Shown here piece after piece: positions 44,923-54,400 of a stretch of DNA of 64,000 bases. The position numbers and the translations under genes were made by a program. The first letter of the stretch is position 1; each line of letters begins with the position of its first letter. The stretch is from NCBI RefSeq assembly GCF_013409645.1, contig NZ_JACCBG010000001.1, positions 1,533,501-1,597,500 on the forward strand, read 5' to 3'. Source of the stretch: Nocardioides panaciterrulae. Lineage in GTDB: Bacteria > Actinomycetota > Actinomycetes > Propionibacteriales > Nocardioidaceae. A model generated the notes under the pieces. It saw only the letters and a list, made by a program, of their open reading frames with translations, was not told the DNA's origin and did no database searches.

Positions 44923-44998
44923 TCCCCTGTAGCTCAACTGGCAGAGCATTCGGCTGTTAACCGGAGGGTTGTTGGTTCGAGTCCAACCGGGGGAGCCA
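44923..44998 (+). tRNA. tRNA-Asn (GTT)
   Basis: A complete cloverleaf of 76 nt including an encoded CCA. Acceptor TCCCCTG pairs with CGGGGGA (one wobble), the D stem is GCTC/GAGC, the anticodon stem TTCGG/CCGGA carries loop CTGTTAA with anticodon GTT at 44956-44958, and the T arm is GTTGG-TTCGAGT-CCAAC. A TAGTGT box at 44898-44903 may be its -10. Confidence 0.96.
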
Positions 44999-45000
44999 AC

Positions 45001-45037
45001 CAGGACGGGCCCGTCTCATCGAGACGGGCCCGTCCTG
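45001..45037 (+). terminator. Perfect 17-bp terminator stem after tRNA-Asn
   Basis: CAGGACGGGCCCGTCTC is followed by a 3-nt loop (ATC) and its exact complement. It starts two bases after the CCA end of the tRNA and lies between the tRNA and the convergent symporter gene. Confidence 0.85.
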
Positions 45038-45105
45038 CGTCTCCGGCCAGGGTCTCGGGCAAGGGTCTCGGGCCAGGTCCCAGCGGCGGGAGCTCCAGCC
45101 CGGCC

Positions 45106-46419
45106 TCAGGCGGCCGCGCCCACCGGCTCGTCCTCCTCGACCGGCTCGTCACCGAGGACGTCGCGGCCCCGCGGGGCGTGGTAGGCCTCGAGGTCGAGGA
45201 TGCCCTCGCGCTTGGCGACGATCGTCGGCACGAGCGCCTGGCCGGCGACGTTGGTCGCGGTGCGCATCATGTCCAGGATCGGGTCGATCGCGAGCAGCAG
45301 CGCGACGCCCTCCACGGGCAGGCCGAGCGTCGAGAGCGTCAGCGTCAGCATGACCACGGCGCCGGTGAGGCCGGCGGTGGCGGCGGAGCCGATCACCGAG
45401 ACGAACGCGATCAGCAGGTAGTCCTGGAGCCCCAGCGGGACACCGAAGACCTGCGCGACGGTGATCGCCGCGAGCGCGGGGTAGATCGCCGCGCAGCCGT
45501 CCATCTTGGTGGTGGCGCCGAACGGCACCGCGAACGAGGCGTACTCCAACGGCACCCCGAGGTTGCGCGTCGTGACCCGCTGCGTCAGCGGCATGGTGCC
45601 GACCGAGGAGCGGGAGACGAAGGCGAGCTGGATGGCCGGCCACGCGCCGGAGAAGTACTTCGCGGGGGAGAGTCCGTGCAGCTTCGCCAGCAGCGGGTAG
45701 ACGCCGAACAGCACCAGCGCGCAGCCGACGTAGACGTCGACGGTGAACGTCGCGAGCGGGGCCAGCAGGTCCCAGCCGTAGGTCGCGACCGCGTTGCCGA
45801 TCAGGCCGAGGGTGCCCAGCGGGGCCAGCCGGATGATCCACCACAGCACCTGCTGGACCACCGCGAGCAGCGAGCTCATGAAGCCCAGGAACGGCTCGGC
45901 GGCCTCGCCGGCCTTCAGCGACGCGGCGCCGATCGCCAGCGCGACGACCACGATCTGCAGCACGTTGAACGACAGCGCGCCGTCGGCGACCGACAGGCCC
46001 AGGAAGTTGGCGGGCACCAGTCCGGTCAGGAAGTCCAGCCACGAGCCGGTGGTGCCGTCGTACGACGTGCCCGCGGCGGCGAGGTCGGCGTGCTGGCCGG
46101 GGTTGGTGAGCAGGCCGATCGTCAGGCCGATGACGACCGCGATGAGCGAGGTGATCATGAACCACACCAGGGTCTGGGTGGCCAGCCGGGCCGCGTTGGC
46201 GACCTGGCGGAGGTTGGCGACGCTGACGACGATCGCGGTGAACACCAGCGGCGGGACGGCGGCCTTGAGCAGGCCGACGAAGATGCCGCCGACGGTCGCC
46301 ATCGTGGTCGTCAGCCAGGAGACGTCCTGGGTGCGGGCCACGAGGCCGAGCAGGACGCCGACCAGGAGGCCGCCGACGATCTGGACCCAGAAGGGGGTCC
46401 GGCGCAGGGATGAGAGCAC
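45106..46419 (-). CDS. Dicarboxylate/amino acid:cation symporter (DAACS family)
   Basis: A 437-residue transporter with about eight helices and the two re-entrant hairpins of the family. Key motifs are FVSRSSVGTMPLTQRV (Ser-rich hairpin), FGATTKMDGCAAIYP (related to the NMDGT motif, with Lys in place of Asn) and DMMRTATNVAGQAL (related to the family NxxGD motif, here NVAGQ). It would import dicarboxylates or acidic amino acids with Na+ or H+. The substrate cannot be told from sequence. GTG at 46419 has AAAGG upstream. The acidic C-terminus is cytoplasmic. Confidence 0.92.
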   Translation of the reverse strand: MLSSLRRTPFWVQIVGGLLVGVLLGLVARTQDVSWLTTTMATVGGIFVGLLKAAVPPLVFTAIVVSVANLRQVANAARLATQTLVWFMITSLIAVVIGLTIGLLTNPGQHADLAAAGTSYDGTTGSWLDFLTGLVPANFLGLSVADGALSFNVLQIVVVALAIGAASLKAGEAAEPFLGFMSSLLAVVQQVLWWIIRLAPLGTLGLIGNAVATYGWDLLAPLATFTVDVYVGCALVLFGVYPLLAKLHGLSPAKYFSGAWPAIQLAFVSRSSVGTMPLTQRVTTRNLGVPLEYASFAVPFGATTKMDGCAAIYPALAAITVAQVFGVPLGLQDYLLIAFVSVIGSAATAGLTGAVVMLTLTLSTLGLPVEGVALLLAIDPILDMMRTATNVAGQALVPTIVAKREGILDLEAYHAPRGRDVLGDEPVEEDEPVGAAA

Positions 46420-46519
46420 GAGTGTTGCCTTTCGACGGGTGGGACTCCGTCCACAACAAGGGCGCCCCGGCGAGGGTTCCGCGACCTCGGGTGAGGTCCC
46501 TCACGCAGCGGTGGCGCCG

Positions 46520-47281
46520 CTACTCGCCCCAGCCCATCGGAAAGACCTCGAAGGTCGCCGCGAAGCCGACGCCCAGGGCCTGCCCGCTCTGCCGGGCGAA
46601 CCCCTCGAGGAACTCCCGCGCGTCGAAGTCCGCCCAGCCGAGTCCGTCGATGTAGGCGCGATGCGCCTCGAGCGAGGCCACGCCGAGGTCGAAGGTGTGG
46701 GTCGTGTCGACGGCGTGGGTGGCCTGGGGCGAGCCGAACGCCCACACCTCGCGCACGCCGCCCCAGGGCTCGACCCCGTCGGCGAGCTGCTCGGGGAAGA
46801 CCCAGCGGTTGCCGGCGTCGCGGACCGCGTCGACGACGGCCCGCCCCACCGCCACGTGGTCGGCCTGGTTCAGGTTGCGGCCGCCCCAGGTCTCGCGGAA
46901 GTTGCCGGTCACCACGATCTCGGGACGGTGCCGGCGCACCGACCCGGCGATCGCGCGGCGCAGCGGCACGCCGTACTCCAGGACGCCGTCGGGCAGGCCG
47001 AGGAACTCGACCTCCTCGACGCCGACCACCCGGGCCGAGGCCACCTGCTCCTCCTCGCGGACGGCGCGGCAGGTCTCGGGCGCCATGCCGTCGATCCCGG
47101 CCTCGCCGCTGGTGACCATGCAGTACGCCACGGACCGGCCCTGGCCGGTCCACCGGGCGACCGCCGCGGCCGCCCCGAACTCCAGGTCGTCGGGATGCGC
47201 GACGACGCACAGGGCGCGCTCCCAGTCCTCCCGCACCGGGTCCAGCCGCTGGGGCTGACCGGCCTCGCTCGCCTCGCTCAT
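46520..47281 (-). CDS. PIG-L family deacetylase
   Basis: A 253-residue zinc-dependent LmbE/PIG-L deacetylase. The metal motif is CVVAHPDDLEFGAAA (A-H-P-D-D-x-E) and a further His lies in NQADHVAVGRAVVDAV. Members act on N-acetylglucosaminyl derivatives, such as mycothiol precursor (MshB) or its conjugates (Mca), and many have unknown substrates. The ATG complement at 47279-47281 starts MSEASEAGQPQ. I cannot assign it to MshB or Mca. Confidence 0.92.
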   Translation of the reverse strand: MSEASEAGQPQRLDPVREDWERALCVVAHPDDLEFGAAAAVARWTGQGRSVAYCMVTSGEAGIDGMAPETCRAVREEEQVASARVVGVEEVEFLGLPDGVLEYGVPLRRAIAGSVRRHRPEIVVTGNFRETWGGRNLNQADHVAVGRAVVDAVRDAGNRWVFPEQLADGVEPWGGVREVWAFGSPQATHAVDTTHTFDLGVASLEAHRAYIDGLGWADFDAREFLEGFARQSGQALGVGFAATFEVFPMGWGE

Positions 47282-47396
47282 GACACGAGCATGCACCCGG
47301 GACCGCGTCGCCGGACAGCCTCGGGCGGGATCGGCTCCTCGCGTGGCCGGCCCGGTCCGGCGGGCGGCTCACGGGGTGGTGGCTACCGTGACCGCC

Positions 47397-47768
47397 ATGA
47401 GCTTCCGCCTGAGCCGCCTGATGTCCACCGCGACCGCCGGGTACGGCGCGTTCGCGCTCGCCCGCCCCGCCCACCTGCCCGACGCCCTGCAGGCTGACAA
47501 GTCGGACCGGTCCGGGCTGGAGCTGCTCGCCCGGACCTACGGGGTGCGCGACCTGGCGATCAGCGCCCTGGGCGTCTTCGGGCGGTCCGAGCGCACCGTC
47601 CGCGCCGCGATGCTGATGCGCATCGCGATGGACCTGGGCGACTCCGCCCTGCTGGCGACCCGCACGCGCGACGACGCGGTCCGCCGCAAGGTGCTGGCCG
47701 TGACGATCGGCTGGGCCAGCCTCAACACCCTCGCGCTGCTCGTCGACGCCCGCCGCGCACGACGCTGA
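47397..47768 (+). CDS. Small hydrophobic membrane protein
   Basis: A 123-residue protein with about three or four hydrophobic segments (STATAGYGAFALARP, GVRDLAISALGVFG, VLAVTIGWASLNTLALLV) and several Arg/Asp residues near them. The layout recalls DUF4267-type proteins, but I cannot confirm that. The ATG at 47397 is supported by TACCGT 7 bp upstream, so it may be leaderless. Confidence 0.65.
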   Translation: MSFRLSRLMSTATAGYGAFALARPAHLPDALQADKSDRSGLELLARTYGVRDLAISALGVFGRSERTVRAAMLMRIAMDLGDSALLATRTRDDAVRRKVLAVTIGWASLNTLALLVDARRARR

Positions 47769-47786
47769 GGGGCGCCGCGCCGGGAG

Positions 47787-48599
47787 CTACGTGAGCCGGT
47801 CGGCCAGCGCCACGGCGTCGTGCGGGGCGTGGCCGCGGGCGTCGTTGTCGAAGTAGACGTAGACGTCCTCGGTGCGGGCCCACGCCCGGCAGCGGTCCGC
47901 CCACTCCTCGAGGGCGCCGGGCCCGTAGCCGCTGGTGTACAGCTCCTGGTCGCCGTGGAGGCGCACGTAGCGGAAGTCGGCGGTGTCCTCCACGACCCGC
48001 GGGAATCGGCCGGCGGTGTCCGCGACCACGCAGGCGACCCGGTGCTGCCGCAGCAGCGCGTAGGCCTCGGGCACGCAGAACGTCGGGCTCCGGAACTCCA
48101 GTGCGTGCCGCAGTGGCCGGTCCTCCTCCGCGGTGACCAGCGCGCGGTCCTCGGCGACCTTGTCGTCGTGCTCGGCGGCGAGCGCGGCCGCCTCGGCGGT
48201 GGTCCGGGGCAGCTGCCGGAGGAAGTCGTCGATCCGGCCGGCGTCGAAGGGCAGGTTCTCCGGCAGCTGCCACAGCACCGGGCCGAGCTTGGGCCCGAGC
48301 GCCAGCACGCCGGACGCGAAGAAGTTGGCGAGCGCGGTCTCCACCCCGCGCAGCTTCTTCAGGTGGGTGATGAAGCGCCCGCCCTTGACCGCGAAGACGA
48401 AGTCCTCGGGGGTCTGCTCACGCCAGGAGGCGTACGACGAGGGCCGCTGCAGGGAGTAGAACGAGCCGTTGATCTCGACCGTGGCCATCCGCTCCGCGGC
48501 GTACTCCAGCTCGCGACGGTGGGGCAGTCCGCGCGGGTAGAAGTCCCCGCGCCAGCCGGGGTAGCTCCAGCCCGAGATGCCCACCCGGATGCGCCCCAT
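47787..48599 (-). CDS. DUF72 domain protein
   Basis: A 270-residue DUF72 protein, a TIM-barrel-like family of unknown enzyme activity. Hallmarks are RVGISGWSYPGWRGDFYP, AERMATVEINGSFYSLQRPSSYASW, VLWQLPENLPFD, LRHALEFRSPTF and YVRLHGDQELYTSGYG, then VYVYFDNDARGHAPHDA at the C-terminus. Cytoplasmic. It diverges from the MFS transporter with about 130 bp between. Confidence 0.93.
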   Translation of the reverse strand: MGRIRVGISGWSYPGWRGDFYPRGLPHRRELEYAAERMATVEINGSFYSLQRPSSYASWREQTPEDFVFAVKGGRFITHLKKLRGVETALANFFASGVLALGPKLGPVLWQLPENLPFDAGRIDDFLRQLPRTTAEAAALAAEHDDKVAEDRALVTAEEDRPLRHALEFRSPTFCVPEAYALLRQHRVACVVADTAGRFPRVVEDTADFRYVRLHGDQELYTSGYGPGALEEWADRCRAWARTEDVYVYFDNDARGHAPHDAVALADRLT

Positions 48600-48729
48600 G
48601 CCCCGACCCTAGACGGCCCGACCACCCCCTCGGGCACCAGCCGCGCCCCGGGTCGCCTCGTCCGCGGCGGGTGAGGGAGCCAGGCCGGGGGCTCGCGCAC
48701 GATGGGAGGAGCCGCGGGAGGGGAGCCCG

Positions 48730-50199
48730 ATGACCGAGATCGCCGCCACCGACCGGGCGGCTGCGCGCCGGCTGGTGCTGCCCCTGGCGCTGGCCCAGTT
48801 CATCGCCAGCTACGCCGCGACGAACATGAACGTCGCGATCAGCGACATCGCGCACGACCTCGACACGACGATCTCCGCCCTGCAGACCACCATCACCCTG
48901 TTCACGCTGACGATGGCGGCCCTGATGATCCCGGGCAGCAAGCTCACCGACATCTGGGGCCGCAAGCGCTGCTTCCTGCTCGGGCTGGTGGTGTACGGCG
49001 CCGGCGGCCTGCTCGCGACCCTGGCGTGGGGGATCGGGGCGCTGATGGTCGGCTACTCGCTGCTCGAGGGGGTGGGTTCGGCGCTGATGATCCCGCCGAT
49101 CTACATCCTGATCACCGTCGCCTTCGACGACGTGCGGACCCGGGCGCGGTACTTCGGCGTGGTGAGCGGCGCAGCCGGTCTCGGCGCGGCCACCGGACCC
49201 CTGCTCGGCGGGTTCCTCACAAGTGCGTTGAGCTGGCGGGCCTCCTTCCTGGGCCAGGTGCTCGTGGTGGCCTGGGTGCTGCTGCTGGCCCGCAAGATCA
49301 CCGACCGGCCCCGCGAGGGCGCGGCGGTCCCGGGCTTCGACGTGCTCGGCGCGGTGCTGTCGGGGGCGGCGATGGTCTGCCTGGTGCTCGGTTTCCTGTC
49401 GACCTCGACGTACGGCTGGCTCACGGCCAGCAAGGACCTCGACGTGGGCGGCAGGACCGTGATCCCCGAGGGCAGCCTCGCCCCGGTGTGGTGGCTCCTG
49501 CTCGCCGGCGCGGGTCTGGTGCTCTGGTTCTTCCTGCACGTCCGTCGGGGCGAGCGCTCGGGCCGCGAGGTGCTGCTGCGGTTGCGGTTGTTCCGCAACC
49601 GGACCGCCAACCTGGGCCTGGGCACCCAGCTCGCGCAGTGGCTGACCATGCAGGGCTCGTTCTTCGTCATCTCGGTGTTCCTGCAGGACGCGCGCGACTT
49701 CAGCGCCATCGAGACCGGCCTGATGCTCACCCCGGCCACCGCCGGCATCCTCATCGCCGCCGCACGGGCCGAGCGGATGGCGCAGCGGCTGTCGCAGCGC
49801 TCCCTGGTCGTGGCCGGCTTCGCCTGCACCGCGCTGGGGATGGCGCTGCTGCTGGCGCTGGTGCGCTCGGACTCCGGGTTCTGGAGCTTCCTGCCGGGGC
49901 TGCTGCTGATGGGGCTGGGCCTCGGGGTGATGCTGACCGCGTCGGTGAACGTCGTCCAGTCCAGTTTCCCCGACAGCGACCAGGGCGACATCTCCGGGCT
50001 GTCTCGCAGCCTCAGCAACCTCGGCTCCTCGCTCGGGGTGGCGATCGCCGGCTCGGTGCTCGTGGCCGCCCAGACCCGGGCCGGCCACCCGTTCGGCGTC
50101 GCCCTCGGCGTGCTGACCGGCTTCGCGCTGCTCGGCCTGCTGCTGGCCTGGCTGATCCCGCGTGACAGCCCCGCCGGCCGGCTGCCGGACCGGGCCTGA
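48730..50199 (+). CDS. MFS transporter, 14-helix (DHA2-type) drug exporter
   Basis: A 489-residue major facilitator with about 14 helices. Motif A is KLTDIWGRKRCF in the loop after helix 2. Motif C is visible as GVVSGAAGLGAATGPLLGGFL, which marks proton-antiport exporters. LLLRLRLFRNRTANLGLG follows the central loop, as in DHA2 proteins. The ATG at 48730 has GGAGGGGAGCCC upstream. Substrate unknown; efflux of drugs or metabolites is likely. Confidence 0.9.
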   Translation: MTEIAATDRAAARRLVLPLALAQFIASYAATNMNVAISDIAHDLDTTISALQTTITLFTLTMAALMIPGSKLTDIWGRKRCFLLGLVVYGAGGLLATLAWGIGALMVGYSLLEGVGSALMIPPIYILITVAFDDVRTRARYFGVVSGAAGLGAATGPLLGGFLTSALSWRASFLGQVLVVAWVLLLARKITDRPREGAAVPGFDVLGAVLSGAAMVCLVLGFLSTSTYGWLTASKDLDVGGRTVIPEGSLAPVWWLLLAGAGLVLWFFLHVRRGERSGREVLLRLRLFRNRTANLGLGTQLAQWLTMQGSFFVISVFLQDARDFSAIETGLMLTPATAGILIAAARAERMAQRLSQRSLVVAGFACTALGMALLLALVRSDSGFWSFLPGLLLMGLGLGVMLTASVNVVQSSFPDSDQGDISGLSRSLSNLGSSLGVAIAGSVLVAAQTRAGHPFGVALGVLTGFALLGLLLAWLIPRDSPAGRLPDRA

Positions 50200-50240
50200 G
50201 TCACGCCCCGGCGGCCGCCCGACTAGGCTCCCGGTCTCGA

Positions 50241-50314
50241 GGGGCGGTAGCTCAGTCGGTCAGAGCAGAGGACTCATAATCCTTGGGTCGTGGGTTCGAG
50301 CCCCACCCGCCCTA
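50241..50314 (+). tRNA. tRNA with CAT anticodon (Ile2-type likely, or Met)
   Basis: A full cloverleaf of 74 nt without an encoded CCA. Acceptor GGGGCGG pairs with CCGCCCT (G-U at the end), D stem GCTC/GAGC, anticodon stem GAGGA/TCCTT with loop CTCATAA (anticodon CAT at 50275-50277) and T stem GTGGG/CCCAC. The GGACTCATAATCC arm recalls tRNA-Ile2, whose CAT is modified to lysidine by TilS, but an elongator Met cannot be excluded. Confidence 0.93.
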
Positions 50315-50423
50315 CGAGTCCGCAGGTCAGGCGCGACGCCCCTGTCCACGGACGCGACCGACGCCCTGGGCGCCGTGCCCAACGACCCTGACCGGCGGTG
50401 GGGCCGGGACGCAGGCTGGGGGC

Positions 50424-51149
50424 ATGTCCCCCCTGCGGGCGCACCCCCGGGCCTGGCTGCTCGTCGCTGCCGCCGTCGCGGTCGTGCTCGTCGTCGCCAC
50501 CACCGCAGCAGCGGTGATCGCGCTGCAGCGCGGGGACAGCGGCATGCCCGCGGGGCAGGGCACCGGTGACCGGAGCAGCTCAGGCAGCGGGGGCCGGCCA
50601 GGGACGCCCTGGGCGTGGATGCGCGGCGGGCAGGTGTACGACGAGGCCGACTACCTGAGCCGGATGGTGGCCCACCACCAGGAGGCCGTCACCGCCGCCG
50701 AGCAGCTCCAGCGCTCCGACCGTCCCGAGCTGCGGGCCTTCGGCGCGGAGATCGTCAGGGCCCAGTCCGCCCAGATCGACCAGATGGAGGCATGGCTCCG
50801 GCGGTGGTATCCCGACCAGCCTGCCGACACCGGCTACCGGTCGATGATGCGCAACCTGTCCGGCCTCTCCGGCGCGGCGCTGGACCGGGCGTTCCTGCGC
50901 GACATGATCATCCACCACATGGCCGCGGTGATGATGTCCCGGCAGCTGCTCGCCCGGGGGCTGGACGTCCACCCGGAGGTGGCAGGCCTGGCGCGCGCCA
51001 TCAGCGGCCAGCAGCACGCCGAGATCCTCCGGATGCAGCGGTGGCTGCACGTCTGGTACGGCGAGAGCCGGCAGGGCGGCCACGGCTGGATGACCGGCCG
51101 CGGCCACCGCTGGATGATCGGCGACATGGGGCCCTCGATGATGCGCTGA
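50424..51149 (+). CDS. DUF305 membrane-anchored protein
   Basis: A 241-residue protein with one N-terminal membrane segment (about 10-35, AWLLVAAAVAVVLVVATTAAAVIAL) and an extracytoplasmic DUF305 domain. The two repeats show MVAHHQEAVTAAEQL and MIIHHMAAVMMSRQLL, with His-His pairs in equivalent helices. DUF305 is a ferritin-like four-helix family sometimes found with copper resistance genes. The C-terminus is rich in Gly, His, Met and Trp (GWMTGRGHRWMIG), which could bind copper. No copper gene neighbours it. Confidence 0.88.
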   Translation: MSPLRAHPRAWLLVAAAVAVVLVVATTAAAVIALQRGDSGMPAGQGTGDRSSSGSGGRPGTPWAWMRGGQVYDEADYLSRMVAHHQEAVTAAEQLQRSDRPELRAFGAEIVRAQSAQIDQMEAWLRRWYPDQPADTGYRSMMRNLSGLSGAALDRAFLRDMIIHHMAAVMMSRQLLARGLDVHPEVAGLARAISGQQHAEILRMQRWLHVWYGESRQGGHGWMTGRGHRWMIGDMGPSMMR

Positions 51150-51478
51150 TCCGCCACCCGCAAGCGACGGATCAGCGAGCCGGACGGCGAGCCGGTGCGC
51201 GTCCGGGTGCCCGGCGAGGTGCCCGGCGAGGTGTCCGCACCCCCGACGGGAACCTCGCGCCCGGTGGCATGCCCTGACGCGGTGCTCCGCCCCATGCGCC
51301 CCATGCATCACACCGCGGCGCGCCCGGTCGGTCCGGGTGCGCCTCGTCGCGCCGTGGGAGGCGGCTCGTGAGCGAAAAATTGTTGGGCGTGTTGCGCCGA
51401 AATGCCTCCGTGGCCCCGGGGATAGGAGTTAAGTGCGAGCGATTGTCTCGATTCTGTCTCCTTCCACCTGGAGCGTGC
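51150..51478. other. 329-bp intergenic region without a supported gene
   Basis: It holds TGATCCG and CGGATCA as inverted ends around 51147-51174, two direct copies of GTGCCCGGCGAG near 51207-51232, and a stretch of lower GC from 51370 onward. The last part probably carries the promoter of the large secreted protein, but I cannot fix its boxes. No structured RNA is recognised. Confidence 0.5.
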
Positions 51479-54400
51479 ATGCACAACATCCGACGCACCT
51501 TGGGGGCCATCACGGCCGGCACCGCCGGTCTCGCGATGACTCTCTCCGCAGGACTTGCCACCACGGCGTACGCCGGCCCAGCGCCGGGCGACGACGCCCC
51601 CATCAAGCTGACGCCCAAGGGCGAGATCGCCGCTGAGTTCCACGGCGCCGACGAGGCCGACGCGGGGGTCGAGAAGCTGCGCGACGCCTACTACTGGAGC
51701 CGGCTGCTGTCCGGCGACGAGCCGATCGACCTCAGCCAGGCCGCGCGGCTCCGCCTCAAGGCGGCCAACCGCACCGACGCCATGAGGGCCAGCACCGCCC
51801 GGCGCGACGCCCACGGCGCGGGCGGGGGCGGCACCTGGGTCAACCAGGGCCCCGACCCGATCGTCCAGGTCGTGCGGACCACGAACTCGTTCGCGGCCAT
51901 GTCCGGCCGGGTCGGCGCGCTCGCGATCCGCAAGGACGGCACCATCCTCGTCGGTGGCGCCCAGGGCGGAGTCTGGAGCTACGACTCCAGCGAGGGCCCC
52001 GACGGCACCTGGACCCCGCGCACCCAGGACACGGACACCCAGTCCGTCGGCGCCCTGGCCGTGGCGCCGAGCAAGGACCGGGTCGTCTACATGGGCTCCG
52101 GCGAGGGCAGCCTCGCCGGTGACTCCTACTACGGCGACGGCATCTACCGCTCCAAGAACGGCGGGATGAGCTGGCAGCACGTCTCGAGCAAGTTCACCGG
52201 CCAGGCGGTCACCGACATCGCGGTGGACCCCCACCACGCCAACGTGCTCTACGCCTCCACGGTCCGCGGCCGCGGCGGCTCGCACCGCACCTCGGCACCG
52301 ACCGAGGTGAAGTACGGCGTCTGGGGCTCGCGCAACGGCGGCCGGACCTGGACCCTGCTCAAGGGCACCAAGAACCAGCTGCACGGCGCCACCGACCTCG
52401 TGATCGACCCGCAGAACCCGAAGGTCCTGTGGGCCTCGTTCTGGGGCAAGGGCATCTACCGCTCCACCAACTCCGGCCACAGCTGGAAGAGCGCGATGGG
52501 CGATCTGCCCGACGGCAAGTTCAACGCCGGCGGCACCCGGTTCTCCCTCGGCCTGTCCCACCCGGCCTCGGACGCCCAGGCCACGGTGTACGTCGGGTTC
52601 GACTACTACGACAGCAAGGCGAACTACCACCCCGCCCAGATCTGGAAGACCACCGACGACGGCGCCCACTGGGCCTCGGCGGTCGGCTCCACGACCGGCG
52701 ACGACTCGGTCGTCGACTACTGCGGCACCCAGTGCTTCTACGACAACGAGGTCAAGCCGGACCCGACGAACCCCGACGTGCTCTACGTCGAGGGCTCCTA
52801 CGGCTACAACAACTCGCCCCCGTCCGGCGGCATCTACCGCTCCACCGACGGCGGGCAGACCTGGAAGAACCTCGGCCTGGACCTGCACCCGGACTTCCAC
52901 GCGATCGCCTTCGACCCTGCGAACACCGATCACATCGCGATCGGCAACGACGGCGGCGTCTGGCAGTCCTTCCACCAGGGGGGTCGCACCAACGACGGCG
53001 AGACGCTCGCCGACACCGACTGGCAGGACCTCAACGGCACGGTGGACCCGAACACGGGTGCGCTGATCCACTCCACCAACCTCAGCATCGGGCAGTACGT
53101 CTCGATGCAGACGGTGCCGCAGGTCGAGGGCCAGTACTGGGGTGGCCTGCAGGACAACGGCACGCTGCGCAAGTCGACGGTCAACGACCGGTGGTTCGAC
53201 CAGGCGAGCGGTGACGGCGGGTACGCCCAGGTGGACCAGTCCACGGTGAACCCCAACGCGCCGACCGCGCTGCCGGCGTACGTCTTCGGGGAGTACTACG
53301 CGATCTCGCCGTACCGCTACGACCCGACCGAGACCGGCACGATCTTCGGCAACGAGATGATCGACGGCGGGATCAACCCCAAGGACCGCTCCGAGTTCTA
53401 CGTGCCGATGACCCTGAACCAGGGCAACACCAACCAGATGTTCCTCGGCACCTACCGGCTCTACCGCACCGACAACGCCGAGACCGAGTCGGCCGCGGAC
53501 GTGACCTGGAAGCCCATCTCGGGCGACCTGACCAGCGGGTGCGAGCAGACGGCCTCGAACGGTGCCCGCGGGTGCGTGATCTCCTCGGTCGGCGTCTCCG
53601 ACGGCGGCACCGGTGTCTACGTCGGCACCGACGAGGGCTGGATCCAGGTGAGCCCCGACGCGACCACGAGCGACGATCCGTCGTGGACCCGGGTCGGCAC
53701 CGACGTGCTGCCCGGCCGCCCGGTCGACCAGATCGCCGTCGACCGCTCGAACTGGCGCATCGCCTACGCCGGCTTCGCCGGCTTCGACAAGGCCACCCCG
53801 GACACCCCGGGCCACCTGTTCGCCACCACCGACGGCGGCAAGCACTGGAAGAACGTCACGGCGAACCTGCCCGACGTCCCTGTGGACACGGTCGTCATCG
53901 ACCCGTCGAACAACAAGACCGTCTACGTCGGCACCGACGTGGGCCCGTTCATCAGCACGAACGCCGGCCGGTCCTGGACCCGCCTGGGCACGATGCCCAA
54001 GGTCGCCGTGTGGCAGATGGACTACGACGCCAGCCACGGCATCCTCGCGGCCGGCACCCACGGTCGCGGCGCGTACACGATGAAGAACCGGGGCCCGCTC
54101 CCGGCGCTGCTCGTGTCCAAGTCGGAGGCCACCGAGAACATCGGCCCCGGCAAGACGATCCACTACACGATCACCGTCAAGAACATCGGCAACCAGGACG
54201 CCACCGGGGTGACCGTGACCGACCCGCTGCCGGCGTACACCCGGTCGGCCAACATCGGCCAGGGCGGTCACTTCGACACCGACGGTGCCCGCTGGGACGG
54301 CGTCACGGTGCCGGCCGGCGACAAGGTGGCGCTGACCTTCTCGGTCCGCGTGGTCGACAACCTGCCGGCCTCGGTGGAGCAGATCATCAACGACGGCATC

